Shown: in pieces, positions 9,639-21,951 of the stretch
Numbering within the stretch: position 1 is the stretch's first letter
How the letters are laid out: each line of letters begins with the position of its first letter
Origin: Rhizopus sp. PT2906
Lineage: Eukaryota; Mucoromycota; Mucoromycetes; Mucorales; Rhizopodaceae
Assembly (NCBI GenBank): GCA_025529335.1
Contig: JAMYHX010000320.1
Coordinates: 1 to 49,454, forward strand
DNA: 49,454 bases
Reading direction: 5' to 3'
Program-made: the position numbers and the translations under genes
Notes under the pieces: model-generated
Seen by the model: the letters and a program-made list of their open reading frames with translations, nothing else
The model's database searches: none
What the model was told of the DNA's origin: nothing

Positions 9639-10268
9639 TTGTTACGAGATAAGCTCTCTATGATCAACTATAAACAATATAATCTATTACTTGAGCATAA
9701 TCGTATTGTTGATATAAGCACCTTATATAATTACTACGAAATATATAATGCTTTGTTATTATCACTTGTCTTAAAGACCATAAATCAAGGAGAAAAGCAA
9801 ATAAACTCATTAGAGTCAAGGGTCATTTTTTTTCTTCAAGGCTTTATTATGTTTTGGTAAACATTTATATTTTATCTTTTATGCTTGTTTTCAGGTATAA
9901 CTACAAACCTTTTCATCCATTGTGCAGTCATCCTTTGTATGACTGGAAATCATACTCCTTTCAATTGACGGATTATTCTGTTTTGACAATTTCAATGGTT
10001 ATAGTTCAAAATACTTTGGAATTTGGCCATACCATCCTTGTTGCAAATGACTCAAATGATGTATGATTGCAGTGCATGATTGTTGGTGATAGAGCTTATC
10101 CATAAGGATGAAGTGAAATTTAGATCTCAGGTGTCCAAGTTGATAAATGAGATTCCTCCCTGGCTGAATAAACTACGGCCATACAATGTTGAAAGCAACA
10201 GATTCTGTCCGATTTTCTGTCTGAAAGATATTAATAAGAATATTGCATCTCTAGGTTCCAATGGCTAG
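9639..10268 (+). pseudogene. Coding-like relic, unassigned
   Basis: Three consecutive plus-strand frames (9639-9860, 9854-10066, 10080-10268) have protein-like composition, for example YNYKPFHPLCSHPLYDWKSY and KFRSQVSKLINEIPPWLNKL. They are separated by stops and frame changes that simple introns do not resolve. This fits a decayed gene or transposon fragment. No domain recognised. Confidence 0.2.
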
Positions 10269-10901
10269 TATTGGGTCTTTCGTTGCTGTTTGAGTTGTAA
10301 AGTCAGCAATAACTATGTGCAGTGATGTGTCCTTTTGAGAATCAAAAGACAAAGAGCCCCTTTGCACAAAACAGCTTTACGTTTTCATTGTGAGTCCCAG
10401 CCACTATTTCAACAGTAATCAGGTGTTATTGTCCTAATTGTAGCTTTGCTGTTTGGCAATGTTTTAGCAAAACCCCCAATAGCACCACAACGTAGACCTT
10501 TAAGCTTGACAATGTGCCACTCTTTGTTGTCTTGATTCGTAACTTTTATTATCGTGCTTTGACATGGTACTAACCGTGATTAATGGTAAACCCTTTTCGA
10601 GCTCGAAGCAAGTAATGTGTATGTAATGTTGAAAAAAATGCTTTTCCCTGATCCTAAAGAAGTACTACATGGTGATGAAGGAATTAGAAAAAAAAAGAAG
10701 AAAGCAAAAAGATTGGGTTTTGCTATTTGCACACTTCCTCGCGACTCCCAGATTTCAAAATAGTGACGTGGCATTTTTTAGTCGGACCTTGATTCTCGAA
10801 ATTAATGACGTTGAGGAGCGCGCGTTCTCTTACAGGCTCTTCTTCATCAGATGAACAGATATTCAAGAAATCAGGTAATCTTTCTTTAAGCAGAATTACT
10901 G

Positions 10902-11149
10902 GACTGTGCGTGTACACGATTGGTTTTGACAACAGTTCCATAAATGACCGCACAAGACAAGTACGAGCACTCCTTCTACCCACATTTAATGGCTAGATTG
11001 TAGTCCTCTGCTTAATGCCAGTAGAAACGTAGACTGTGCGTGTACACGATTGGTTTTGACAACAGTTCCATAAATGGCCGCACAAGACAAGTACGAGCAC
11101 TCCTTCTACCCACATTTAATGGCTAGATTGTAGTCCTCTGCCTAATGCT
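10902..11149 (+). repeat. 130-bp tandem duplication
   Basis: The segment starting GACTGTGCGTGTACACGATT at 10902 recurs at 11032. The second copy matches for about 118 bp with two substitutions. The near-identity implies a recent duplication. No gene lies over it. Confidence 0.95.
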
Positions 11150-11811
11150 CGTTTCATCTGCTTCTTTTGTTGCCTCAATACAGTATCTAGTTACTATACT
11201 AATTAAATATCTCTAGTCATGCCTTCGCAATCTTTAAAACCTACATGTTTGGCGCGTCAATGTTAATGAGATAGGGTCCTTATTACTTAACTTACCGCTG
11301 AAGCTAACAAATAATACAAATATACCACTACGGAGAATAATGTGTTCCTCGTATCTTCAGCAATAGTAACTTGGATTTGTGTATTAAAGATGAATAACTT
11401 GTGAAGAAAGAGAATCTAAACATATTCACTTATAATCTTTGCAAGAAGACAGACCCAGTTATTTCAATAAACTCTCAACAAACTTGTAAAATTGGATAAT
11501 AAAAATATACTCTTAATGAGCAATGTCAAAATTAATGCTCTATAACGCTGCTAGCAAAACTAAGACGGGCTATGTTTGGCAATGTTACGTATTGTATATG
11601 CAAAATATCACTATATTTTTCATATATTTATTATCTTTGGAGTTGCTTATCAGTTATCTTTCAAGTCTGCCAAGTAGTATAAGATTGTTCGGACTCAAAA
11701 GCAATGTTTGATCATAGGTGTATACATGCTATAAACCAAGAATGTTTATTACTCACATAGATTTCTGCAATAAAGATTTATTTTTCTTATTTACGTCTCA
11801 GGGTAGGCTTC

Positions 11812-13778
11812 TCATCTTGTCTTTTGCTTTTTTGGTGAAGCATACACCGTGTCACGAGAATCATTCGATTCGTCAGAGGAGTTGCCACCAGAGTCGCTGT
11901 TCAAATAGTCTTCTGCTGATTGTGCGCCAGCAGCAACGAGTGTCTATTATTAACAAAATGGGCTCATATTAATTGCTGGACAACAAAAACAATAAAATTG
12001 TGTGCCTGAGTACAAACCTTCACTTTCCATAGGTTTTTAATAAGATTTGGCCCATAGCTTGACAAGAATCCCGAAGGGCGAGCAAAGTCGAACGAGAGGA
12101 CTTCCTCGAAGACGTAAAGTCCTCGACTTGGCTGAGAGAGGCTGTATAAGTGCATCTTATTTACTATTAAAGTAGTTAGCCAAGATATTACAGATCAAGC
12201 TCAGAAATATAACACTCACGGTATATTTGTATACCATAAATTTTGATTTGTTCATAGGAGCTTTCTTCTCCATAATTGACCATTCTTCTTATTTTTTTCA
12301 GCGACGTCTTTAGCTGTTTTGCCAGCTTTATCCTGTCCCCGACAAAATGGTGGTGGTTGCGCTGGTTGGGTGGCCCACTCACCTCAACCAGAGCAAAAGG
12401 CATATCATATTTTTCGAGGCTCATGATGGCATCGGGAATCTTACCAATGGATCTCCTCTCGGCATCCTTCTGGGCGATCTGCCTCTCCTCTTTTTCTGCT
12501 TGTAGGGCCTCGTCACCCCTTACATCAAAATTCATTATTTAGTTTAGGTACTAAAGATAATCAAGCAAAACTTGATAATTGTGTATGTCTTACCATTGCA
12601 AGCAAAAGTAGTCAGAATAACTTTTAAATAATTCTTTAAACAATGGTCCCAAGAACGTTATGATGAAATGGTTTTCGCTCTGCAACAAGCAGAGCGAACA
12701 GCGATTATCTGAGGGATACAGGTCTCTTCTACCAAGAAAGTGTTTAAATTACATTTTCTTTTCTCGGACTAATTTTATAAACAGTTTTCTTACATTTGTT
12801 TCATGAGCTTGATTGCTCTTTTTTTCCATTTGGATGTATGATCTTTATTATTGCGAATGATCTTTTTAGCTTCTTTTATTGCCGCTTTGAGCTCAGATAG
12901 GTTGTTCTACAAACCGATGGCTTTAGAACGCAATATATGTTAGGTTCTCACTCTATGAACTTACTGCGGGACCAAATATTTCAACTGCAAAACTCTTTAC
13001 ATCTTGATATGTTGCACCATCGGGGCCTTGAGCGGCTCTTCCGGTACGAGTGTTTTTTTTTACCTGATCAATAATTTCATTCAAGTCTGACTCTTCAATA
13101 ATAGCTCTTAGTTTCGTGGAAGAAGAAGGAACCAGGTCAATTATTCCATAGTACAAGAGGCTAATATTGTAGATTAGTAGTTATTAATACTATACTACAT
13201 TACAGTTGGCACTTGTCTTACTCTTGCTTGTGAATTTCTGCCACATGGTCAGTTTGGATTTTGAAGTTCATTATTTTCGAACGAACGCGTTCTTCAGCTG
13301 TGTGATCCAAGAATGGGTTGTCAATATCATGGTGATTGCTTTCTTCGTTTGAAATGTTGATATTATTAATAGAGGTACTTGCTGAGGATTTGCCTTCTTG
13401 ATTGGCTGTCCTGAGGAGGCGTTTGCGAATATTTGAAACAGATACTCCTCTGGCGTCATCGAGCAGGTCAAGAGCGGAAACTTGAAATTTTTTGGAGACA
13501 GTAGCAACTTTATCGGATTCCTCCTTAGCGATATGTTCAACCAAAATACCTTCCCAGAATTTTTTGGCGCCCCATCGCTTCAAAGCGCTCGCAGGTGCAT
13601 CTTCTGGCAGCAACATCTTATATAAACCAAAAAGCTGCGCGTCAAGCTCCTTTAAATCATCTTTAGAATTTGTATTTTCTATAAACGTTGCTTTGTTTCT
13701 GTTTAAAAAATGCATATATGAAAATGCATTTTTATTTGATTTAAAATAATCTTCGACCGCTTTGTTTTTCCAACTCAT
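11812..13778 (-). CDS. Seven-exon orphan protein (525 aa), Mucoromycota-type family of unknown function
   Basis: Seven exons (13222-13778, 12965-13160, 12794-12906, 12594-12728, 12220-12518, 12018-12163, 11812-11943) join with every phase closing, from the ATG at 13778 to the TGA at 11812-11814. The N-terminal part (about 1-185) is charged and helical. Around residues 290-334 is a hydrophobic stretch with paired cysteines (RCSLCLLQSENHFIITFLGP). Residues 335-433 are a core, 'GDEALQAEKEERQIAQKD' then 'IPDAIMSLEKYDMPFALVEV' and 'FVGDRIKLAKQLK'. The tail is acidic and Ser-rich and ends in SPKKQKTR, a likely nuclear signal. The D363...E379-V-S381 spacing followed by a DRxKLA helix recalls PD-(D/E)XK nuclease folds, but the catalytic Lys is Ser. 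From memory, similar proteins are abundant and uncharacterised in Mucoromycota. Function unknown. It lies 420 bp from a LINE relic. Confidence 0.82.
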
Positions 13779-14196
13779 TTTAGGTTTTTTAGAAGATAAA
13801 GAGAAAATGGGTAGTTGCTGAATACAGAGGATGTATTCACTAGTTTTAGAGCGTGACTGAAAAAAATACCAATAAAAAAGTTAGTGTTAGGAAATATGAT
13901 AATGACTGCGTTCAATTAAGCACTTGATAAAGCGCGTCATTCGTGAATTTGATAAACTAAATATAGACTCTATAGGACTATATCACTTACAGCATAAACC
14001 ATGTTGCTAGATACGAAGAATATGCTCAAACCTGTTTGTCTCTTACTACTTTTAATATTGTTACAGATAGATTGTTTCTATGGAAACTGTATTTCTTTTA
14101 TTTTCTTTTTCTTTATCTGCTCCTATGATAAATACATTTTCGAAAGGGATGCATCCACGTACCTCTTCACTACTGATAGATCTTTCTTTCCTGTAA
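13779..14196. other. Intergenic spacer between orphan gene and LINE relic
   Basis: About 420 bp, AT-rich. It should carry the orphan gene's promoter. A 70-codon plus-strand frame at 14001-14213 starts with a hydrophobic stretch but has no other sign of being a gene. Confidence 0.5.
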
Positions 14197-15137
14197 GTCA
14201 TTGGCTCTACTGAAAATAGTAACGCAATCGGTCAGGCACATGATATGCAGTCCTTACTGGAAACGATTAGACGTCCCTCAACCGAACTTGCAGCAGTCCG
14301 TGCAGAGATAACTAGCTTACATCAACAGGTGACCCAACTTCAAGAACAAACGACACAACAATTCATGAGTATGAACCAATCCACACATCACGAAGACGAC
14401 AACCATCTCAGCTCTGAAGATTTTTCTGCACTATCCTCTCAAACATTCCCATGGAATGACCCTCAGCGCATTTCCCAAACCAAGCGCAGTCTTGCAGAGC
14501 ATGAACAACAACGCCGATTGTAACGACAAGAAGCAGCTGCACGCCTCCTATAGCCACCATCTGAGAATCAAGGATTTCAATACGTATACTTGCCAACTAA
14601 GGCACGAGTTCCTATTGGTCAGATTCGTATTTGTCTGAGAAAACTTAATATTATGAACAACCGCATACTGGATATACACTACTCAGACCGCAGTACTGTT
14701 GCGTTATTTGTGCATAATGATTATGTGAGTGAGCTTTGTAAACAATTAGGACGCTTTAAAGTTACCCTTAAGGACGATTTTGATCCTTGTGATCCCAAAG
14801 TCTTACGGGATCCTAAATACGTCGATTTTTCGCCTGAAGAAAGAGCTAATTTCGCCCTCATGCATCACGGTGACCGTATGGCACGCGCCCTGAATTACAT
14901 TCGCGCCCCTGTCAAGTACGCTGTTGTTCGATTTTTCTACTCTAAAGGCTGGATCAGTAAACACTTTTGCAAGAAACCTTACTTAGTAGACGTAAAGTAT
15001 CCGACCAAGCAGCTGACTTCTTCCAACCTGACGATGTCACCATGGACAACGCGGATGACTTATTCCACGAATCTATCAACACCGACACCAACTCTACAAG
15101 GGAAGCTATTAGCATAGATGACTCTACACCCATATGA
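14197..15137 (+). pseudogene. LINE ORF1 (gag-like) relic
   Basis: Begins after an in-frame TAA at 14194. The first part encodes a coiled-coil-like stretch (AAVRAEITSLHQQVTQLQEQ). A TAA at 14521 breaks the frame. Coding resumes with a globular nucleic-acid-binding-like region (VPIGQIRICLRKLNIMNNRI to about 14990). A one-base frameshift near 14990-15000 moves it to a third frame (DFFQPDDVTMDNADDLFHES). That frame ends in a TGA at 15135-15137, overlapping the ORF2 ATG by ATGA. The protein would act as the RNA-binding partner of ORF2. It is clearly non-functional. Confidence 0.75.
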
Positions 15138-18100
15138 ACCATCTAACAATTACATTTTTTAATGCTACCGGCCTATCCAGGCATGTCATTACATCTATTA
15201 TCGAAGCAGCACAACCAACATCGGGCCGTTTAATCACTGAAACTTGGCTACTCTTACCTGCAAGATACCCAGCAAATTGAAAACAATTCCATACGTATGG
15301 TATACCTATCGAATACTATAACAACAGAGGCGCGCAAGGTATACGTATGCTGGTAAATCCTAACTGTCCGTATCACATCCATCGCTTGCCCTCTCGTGAT
15401 TCTTCTTTTGCTCAGTATCAACTTTCCTTCACAATAGCTGATGCATTAATTCACCGTATGTATTTGCCACCTTCCCTGGATAATCAGACAGTCTTGGAGA
15501 TTCTATCATCGCTCCCATCAACAACTCCTACACAAGGCAAACCATCATATGTGGTGATTTTAACTCTAAGCTTGGCTCTTACACAGAGGATCACTCGATC
15601 AACCCTCGGGATAACGCTGTACACCGTTGGCTTAAAGAAAAGGGTATTATCATATGGAATAGACGACTGGCTTTTGGCCAACCTACATTACTGACACATA
15701 AGTGGAGCAGTATTATTGATCTTTTCATGAGTACTCACTGAACTAAACGAACCAGAAATGAAGATTCTTGTGGACAAATCCCTCGGTTCCAACTATAAAA
15801 TGATCTCTTTCTCTTTTAAAACAACTGCTCTTTATCAACCGACACAAGTACAATGAGTCATATGGAATCTTGGAAAATTGAGAAAGCAAAAGGTTTGCGA
15901 CGTACACTCAACAAGTGCAATCAGCCTTAACCCGTCTTGGACTGTCAGCTCAATCTGCTTCCCCCCGGGTTGATGATGTAAAAACAGCATAGAGACGTAT
16001 AGAAGAGCCCAACCATTCTATATGTCAAATCACATACGATTCACTGGGTGCCACTTGCGGTCTGGTTACTTCAGGCTTTAACTACTGGCAAGACTTCTGG
16101 ACCACTGAAATGCTACAGGCCATTGAAACACGTGAGTACTACTATCGTAAATAGCGCAAGGCGTATGGACTTAATAAGATACATTACTGGATTCGACATC
16201 AGGAAGCCTGTTCCCGTCTTAAGCGACTAATACATCGACGACGACGAGAGACATGAGACAAACTCTACAACCAAATGGTCACAGGCGAATACACTAAAGC
16301 GCTGGCGAAAATAAGTAAAATACGCAAACATCGTATTTTGAAGCCAACTTTCTACACTCCTGAAGGTGCACAGAATTCTGCGGACGTAATGGCGACACAC
16401 TTGAAATTTATTTACCCTGGTGACCTACTTGGTATTGTGCAAGCTCATGAAGTGGCCTCACCTACTCTACCTTCGGATGAAGAATGTCCCTTCGGCATTG
16501 ACCTTATTTAGGATGCTATAAACCATTTGCTTGTCAAACAGGTCCCAGGTGTAGATCATTTACGGATTGAAATGATAAAGCCCATTCAACATTTACTTGT
16601 ACCGGTCCTTCTCATCCTGTTTCAAATGTGTTGGGCATGGCCCTACGTCCCTCTGCCTTGGCGTATCGCACAAGTCGTCCCAATCCATAAGAAAGGCTCT
16701 CCATTAGACTCAGGTAACTACCGTCCAATCAGCTTAACCACAATTTTTAGAAAAATCCTGGAACGTTATATACAACCCACATTGACAAGCGAAGGGTCGC
16801 CACTGGATATTGCGCAAGGGGGATTTCGTGAACCCCGTAGTGCTTTGGACCAAGCTTTATGTCTTTCTGAGATCTGTCAGATATTGCGTTCACAATTCCG
16901 CATTGCCCCGGTCTTAGCCTTCCTGGATATAAAATCCGCCTATGATACGGTTAACCGCAGCTTTGTTTGGGAAACCCTCAGTCAATATATCACACCTCCT
17001 TTACTGGGTCTACTACGTGATCTGTTCGATGACGTTCCAATTGAAGTTCTACTTTCTAATGCTACTTCTCGTCAATTTTGTCCAAAAACAGGTGGTTTAC
17101 AAGGTTCCATACTCTCATTGTATCTCTACTCGGTATACATCAACCAACTACCAGCTCAACTGCGCCCTTAAGCTCTTTCATCTAGCTCGTCGCCGCTGGA
17201 AATGATACCGTCTCTGAATTGCCTACTCTATACAGACGATATAGCCCTCATCGTCGAACACTCCAATATGGTTAATCTACTGCGGCAATGCGAAAATCAT
17301 AGTATCCAAATGGAATACAAATGGAACCCATCTAAATGCGTAATTTTGGGCAATAGTACAGATCCAATTACATATACCCTTTATGATCAGCCATTACCAA
17401 GAGGAACAACTTTTGTATACCTTGGCGTCCCCTTCAAACCGGGTGGGTATCTCGACCCAGAGGAGCTAATTCAACGTAATACCCGTAAGGCTCTTGCAAC
17501 GATGAACATGCTGTCATCTGTTGGTGTAAATCCTTCTGGTTTCTCCAAGCTTCTTTGCACCAGGTTTTACGCTCATATCATTCGACCTCAGCTTGAGCAC
17601 GGCCTAGTAATCAATCACTTCACGGTCTCTCAACTTCACACGTTAGAGGAAACCCAGAATAATTGCATCAAGAAAACCTACGGTGCTCGAGGCAAAGTGT
17701 CCACTAAGATTATGCTTCACATGTCGAAGTTGCCACTCATGTCCGAACGAGTCAGTATACTACAGACACAGTTCCTCTTTCGTTCCCTATATTTGTCAGA
17801 AGATGCGCTACTTGCTTGCCTGTTACCTTATATTCGCAATACCAGAGGAAGTCAGTGGTACGCTCTCTCTCGTACATCGCTTTGGAAAACGGTGCTGCCT
17901 ACTACTGAGGAACCCGATACTCGCTCACTCAAGGCTGCTAAACGATGCTTTTTGCAACAGAGTCTAGAGGCCCGCCAAAGATCCCGAGACTCCAAACTAC
18001 TTTCTAACTGCCGTCGATCAACCTCTCTGGATCCTATACTCTGGCTGCCCATGTCTAAATCAAAGCGCAGTCGCTGTATACGATGGAGACTAGGATGGCT

Positions 18101-18401
18101 TCCTGGTGGTAAGCCTCGACCATGCCCCAAGCACCCAACACAACTGCTCTCTAAGAAACACGTTGTTAGCTGTCTTGATATGCACCGACGCCTATTCATG
18201 CCTGATACTATACGCGATCCATTGTCATTCCTTCTGAATGTGCTTCCTCTACGTCCCTCGGTTTCCCCTAACCTAGCTCTCACCTGGCCGATTATATGCT
18301 CCCTACTATATGAATTAGATCAACTACACCATAACAAATTGATCTATACCAAGCATCCCCAGGGTCAAAAACTTCTTGTATGGCTAAATCAATTCCTTTA
18401 G
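15134..18401 (+). pseudogene. LINE ORF2 relic: endonuclease and reverse transcriptase
   Basis: Starts at the ATGA overlap (15134). The APE-type endonuclease part runs from MNHLTITFFNATGL through LITETWLLL to ICGDFNSKLGSY and 'WSSIIDLFMST' at about 15730, with several stops and frame changes. The reverse transcriptase part is clearest at 16527-18401: PIHKKGSPLDSGNYRPISLT, LAFLDIKSAYDTVN, a catalytic box read as LLYTDDIALI (YTDD rather than YADD), and the thumb segment KCVILGN. A frameshift near 17165-17200 separates the fingers/palm from the catalytic box. The end carries a Cys/His-rich segment (PCPKHPTQLLSKKHVVSC). Stops include the TAG at 16509-16511. Inactive. Confidence 0.88.
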
Positions 18402-18410
18402 TTTTTCATC

Positions 18411-18980
18411 GGTAATTCCGCTCATCATTTTCCTTTAACTTTTTTTACCCTTGTATTCAAAAGGGATTTTTTCGCTACTATTTACTTCCAAACGGATTGA
18501 ACGGATTGAATGGGTCCGAGCGGACGTTTATTTGTTTTATGAAATATCATGTTAACCAAAAACGTCCACTGATGACGAATAATATTTCCATAATCGATCT
18601 ATTTGCAGTGATACGAGATCTACGAATTTCCCTTTTCGAAAACTATCTAATGTCTTACTTCTGTTTGTTCTTTTTTCAAAATCTACTGTAGTGGAGATAG
18701 GGGATATTTTTTCCGTATAAACAGACGATGTCCGATATTATGGTGCCTTTACGTGTAGCTATCAAGGCCTCCTTATCTCAAAATGATAGGTTTTGTATAA
18801 TGAGGTCAACTTTTCCTAGTTTCTTTGGCTAAAGTTGATATAATTAGCTTCTAATTCACGACACTCCTTCCTAAATAGTTTGATTCGACAAGTTCCACAA
18901 AATACCTACCAAAAGTATATAAAATCATGACCTATTTTCAAGATCATTTTTTTTAAAGAAAAACGACCAATTACTTTAAA
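18411..18980. other. Intergenic region upstream of aldo-keto reductase
   Basis: 570 bp, AT-rich, with no gene. A TATA box (TATATAAAA) at 18916-18924 sits 57 bp upstream of the reductase ATG. Confidence 0.5.
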
Positions 18981-20161
18981 ATGACAAAAATGGAATACGT
19001 TCGACTTGGCAAAACTGGATTGAAGGTACATTGACCCATTGATATTGTATAAACTTAACCATCCTTAGGTATCTCGAATCTGTTTAGGTGCCATGAGTTA
19101 CGGAAGCTCCAAATGGCTTCCTTGGGTGAAGGATGAAGAAGAATCACTGGAATTGATCAAGATGGCGTACGATGCTGGTATCAACTTTATTGATACTGCA
19201 AATGTTTACAGTAACGGTTTGAGTGAACGCGTTGTAGGCAAGGCCATCAAAAAATTCAATTTGCCTCGTAACCGCATTGTGATTGCCACCAAGGTTCGTC
19301 TCCCCGTACACGAAGATGATATCGATATCCCGCCTTTTAGTTTGCCTTCAGATGATTTCAGATTGGTAAATAATGGAGGTTTGTCCAGAAAGGCTATCCT
19401 TCAAGCTGTTGACGACTCCTTGAGACGCTTGGATTTGGATTACATCGATCTGCTTTACATTCATCGCTTTGACGAGGTGAGTCTATCAAGCAACAGTAAA
19501 ATGACAGGTTACCAATACTATTATTAGGAAACTCCTATGGAGGAAACTATGGAAGCTTTGCATGATGTGGTAAAGGCTGGCAAGGTGCGTTATTTGGGTG
19601 CAAGCTATATGAACACATGGCAATTCGTACAGATGAATGCCATAGCTGAGATGAATGGATGGACTAAATTTGTAGCTATGCAAGACTTGTACAATTTGGT
19701 TTATCGTGAAGAAGAGCGCGAAATGATACCCTACCTTGCTTATAAAGGTATTGGTCAGGTCCCATATTCTCCATTGGAAAGAGGCAAATTAGCCCGTCCC
19801 CTAGACCAAGATACTTTTCGTTCGTCAGCTGATTCTAATAAACCCTGGTCCAGATCATTAACCGATGCTGACAAGGAAATTATTCAAAGAACTCAAAAGG
19901 TTGCTGAGCAGCGAGGCGTGCCCATGGCTCAGGTAACCTAAATCATATCACAAACAAGAATTAATCATTCATCTTTTCCCCCTCTTTTAGGTGAGCATTG
20001 CTTGGTTACTTAGCAAGCCTACTGTAGCATCTCCTATTGTTGGTATAAGCAAGGAATCACATTTAAAAGATGCTGTCGCGGCTGTTTCGCTCAAATTAAC
20101 TGAAGAAGAGATTAAGCTCTTGGAAGAGCCCTACGTTACTAAGCCTACACTTTCCAGGTAA
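18981..20161 (+). CDS. Aldo-keto reductase
   Basis: An NADPH-dependent carbonyl reductase with a TIM-barrel fold. Exons 18981-19025, 19069-19476, 19528-19932 and 19991-20161 join in phase to 342 aa. The catalytic tetrad is visible: D57 and Y62 (FIDTANVYSNG), K90 (VIATKV) and H147 (LYIHRFD). The N-terminal EYVRLGKTGLKVSRICLGAM and the C-terminal SIAWLLSKPTVASPIVG (cofactor phosphate region) are typical of the aryl-alcohol-dehydrogenase/YajO-like branch, which acts on aldehydes. The substrate cannot be told. A TATA box at 18916 suggests an inducible promoter. Confidence 0.92.
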
Positions 20162-21152
20162 CTGGAGGGAGGCTCTGAGAATTTCTACTGTCAACCATAT
20201 CATTTGATATCAAGGGCTTTTATTTGACTTCAAATATCCAAAATAAATGACTAAATAGACAAATAGTACAAGAACTCTCTCTTTCTCTTGCCATTTAATG
20301 CTAGTGTTGTTCATCTAACCATTTTCATGTAGATGCTCTCTGCCATGAGATAACCAAGTATACAGTACAAATTCCAAGTGCTTCACTTACTCATGTATGT
20401 CTCTAGTTACACTAGATTATATTTATAGTAAATCAGATACACAATGATTCAAAAAAATGGAACAAGTTGAGCAATAAACATCAAAGAATGGAGTATTAGA
20501 GAGTAAAATGAATTATTTAGCAAAGAACACCAGTCCAATTGCCTCCGCTGTCAAATGAGTTCGCTGATAGGCTCTTGAATACAAGGAAAGACGTCCGTTG
20601 TGACTTTTCTCACGACTGCTTCCAACCTTGCATTGTGCTTTGGTAGCAATTGCCGAAAAAACGGACATTGATGGTTTGCACCATAAATTAGAACATATTG
20701 CGCTCTCTTTTTGTGATTATATTGTTGCCATTAATATCCATTTAAGCAAAGATATAAAAATTTTCTCTCTCTTCATAAAAGAACTTGACAAAAAGATGTA
20801 TGTGAAATAGTCTAAATAAAGTAAATAATACTCAATTGGTAACAACGCAAACAGACATGAATAGTTATTTACTGGCTCCATTCTCTAACGTGATTTTTCA
20901 TAAACTTTGCGCTGATGGGAAAGGACCGGAGATCATTTTTATGTTGACATTGCGCAATATGGAAGAGCGTTGAATGGATTAAGAAACTATAAATTCGCTC
21001 ATCTGATTGGACAGGACAATGATTTGTCATAGGTTGCCTACTCAAAGCGATAGATCTGAAAATAACAAAACTCCATTTCAATATAAAAGCAAAGCAAAGC
21101 TCTCTCTCCTTTTTTTTTTTTAATTCATTCTTCATATTTCGTATTATTCATC
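20162..21152. other. Intergenic region with msrA promoter
   Basis: 990 bp without a supported gene. Frames at 20628-20810 and 20869-21135 show no domain. A TATA box (TATAAAAG, 21082-21089) lies 63 bp upstream of the msrA start, with a CT-rich leader after it. Confidence 0.5.
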
Positions 21153-21826
21153 ATGTCTCTTACTGAAAAGGCTACTTTTGCTGCTGGTTGTTTCTGGGGT
21201 GTTGAACATATCTTTAACAAACATCACAAGAAAGATGGTATAACCACAAGAGTTGGTTATATTGGCGGCGAACTTGACAATCCAAACTACCAACAGGTAC
21301 AATAGAAAAAAAAAATTTTTTTTTTATAGCCGATATTAAATTTTGCAACACTAGGTTAAGACTGGCACCACAAACCATGCTGAAGCTTGTGAAGTCTCTT
21401 TTGATCCAACAAAGATAAGCTATGAGACATTGGTCGAATTCTTTTACAAGTTACATGGTAATATAGGTTATATTATTCTATTATAAGATGTATTCATTGA
21501 ATGTCTCTCTAGACCCTACTACTGAAAATTATCAAGGTCCTGATATCGGTACACAGTACCGTTCCGCCATTTTCTATCACAATGAAGAACAAAAGGCAAT
21601 TGCTGAAAGAGTTACTAAAGAAGTGCAAGAAAAACATTATCCAAATGCTCGTATTGTTACCAAGATTGAACCCGCTACCAAGTTTTATGATGCTGAAGAA
21701 TACCATCAATTTTACTTGGAAAAGAATCCTGAGGGATATGCTGTAAGTGTTTACAAAAAGATGATTGAATCAATAACTAATCATTGTTTTTATATAAAGT
21801 GTCCCACTCATTACCTTCGCTGGTAA
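21153..21826 (+). CDS. msrA: Peptide methionine-(S)-S-oxide reductase MsrA
   Basis: Repairs oxidised methionine in proteins, using thioredoxin as donor. Exons 21153-21296, 21355-21457, 21513-21742 and 21800-21826 join in phase to 167 aa. The N-terminal motif AAGCFWGVEHIF carries the catalytic cysteine C13. VGYIGGELDNPNYQQV, TTNHAEACEVSFDPTKISYE and GPDIGTQYRSAIFY are family signatures. The EEYHQFYLEKNP segment closes the active site. The last exon encodes only CPTHYLRW, so a second, resolving cysteine is supplied by that short exon. Confidence 0.95.
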
Positions 21827-21951
21827 AAAGCCAGCTATATATACACTTGTATTTTTAGATCAAGCATACGCATTTTTATATACACACTTTCAACAGCTCA
21901 TTTTCTATTCTACACACAACCATTCAACATGTACAGTCTATAAATTATATT

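Larger units (their letters stand above)
8772..11811. other. 3-kb intergenic region with relics
   Basis: No supported gene. It holds decayed coding-like frames (9639-10268), a 130-bp tandem duplication (10902-11149) and AT-rich DNA. Short ORFs at 10580-10996 on both strands overlap each other and the duplication and look like chance frames. Confidence 0.6.
14197..18510 (+). mobile_element. Degenerate non-LTR (LINE) retrotransposon
   Basis: A nearly full-length but inactive LINE: coiled-coil ORF1, then an APE-type endonuclease, reverse transcriptase and a C-terminal Cys/His region. Stops and frameshifts interrupt each part. The 3' end is uncertain; a short tandem AACGGATTG repeat at 18491-18510 may be the tail. 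No poly(A) tail and no target-site duplication were found. Confidence 0.9.

Noticed and set aside
10580..10996. Four overlapping 60-86-aa ORFs on both strands
   Set aside because: Mutually overlapping, partly inside the tandem duplication, with no domain.
17852..18283. 143-aa minus-strand ORF opposite the reverse transcriptase
   Set aside because: Arg/Ser-rich antisense shadow of the LINE ORF2 C-terminal region.
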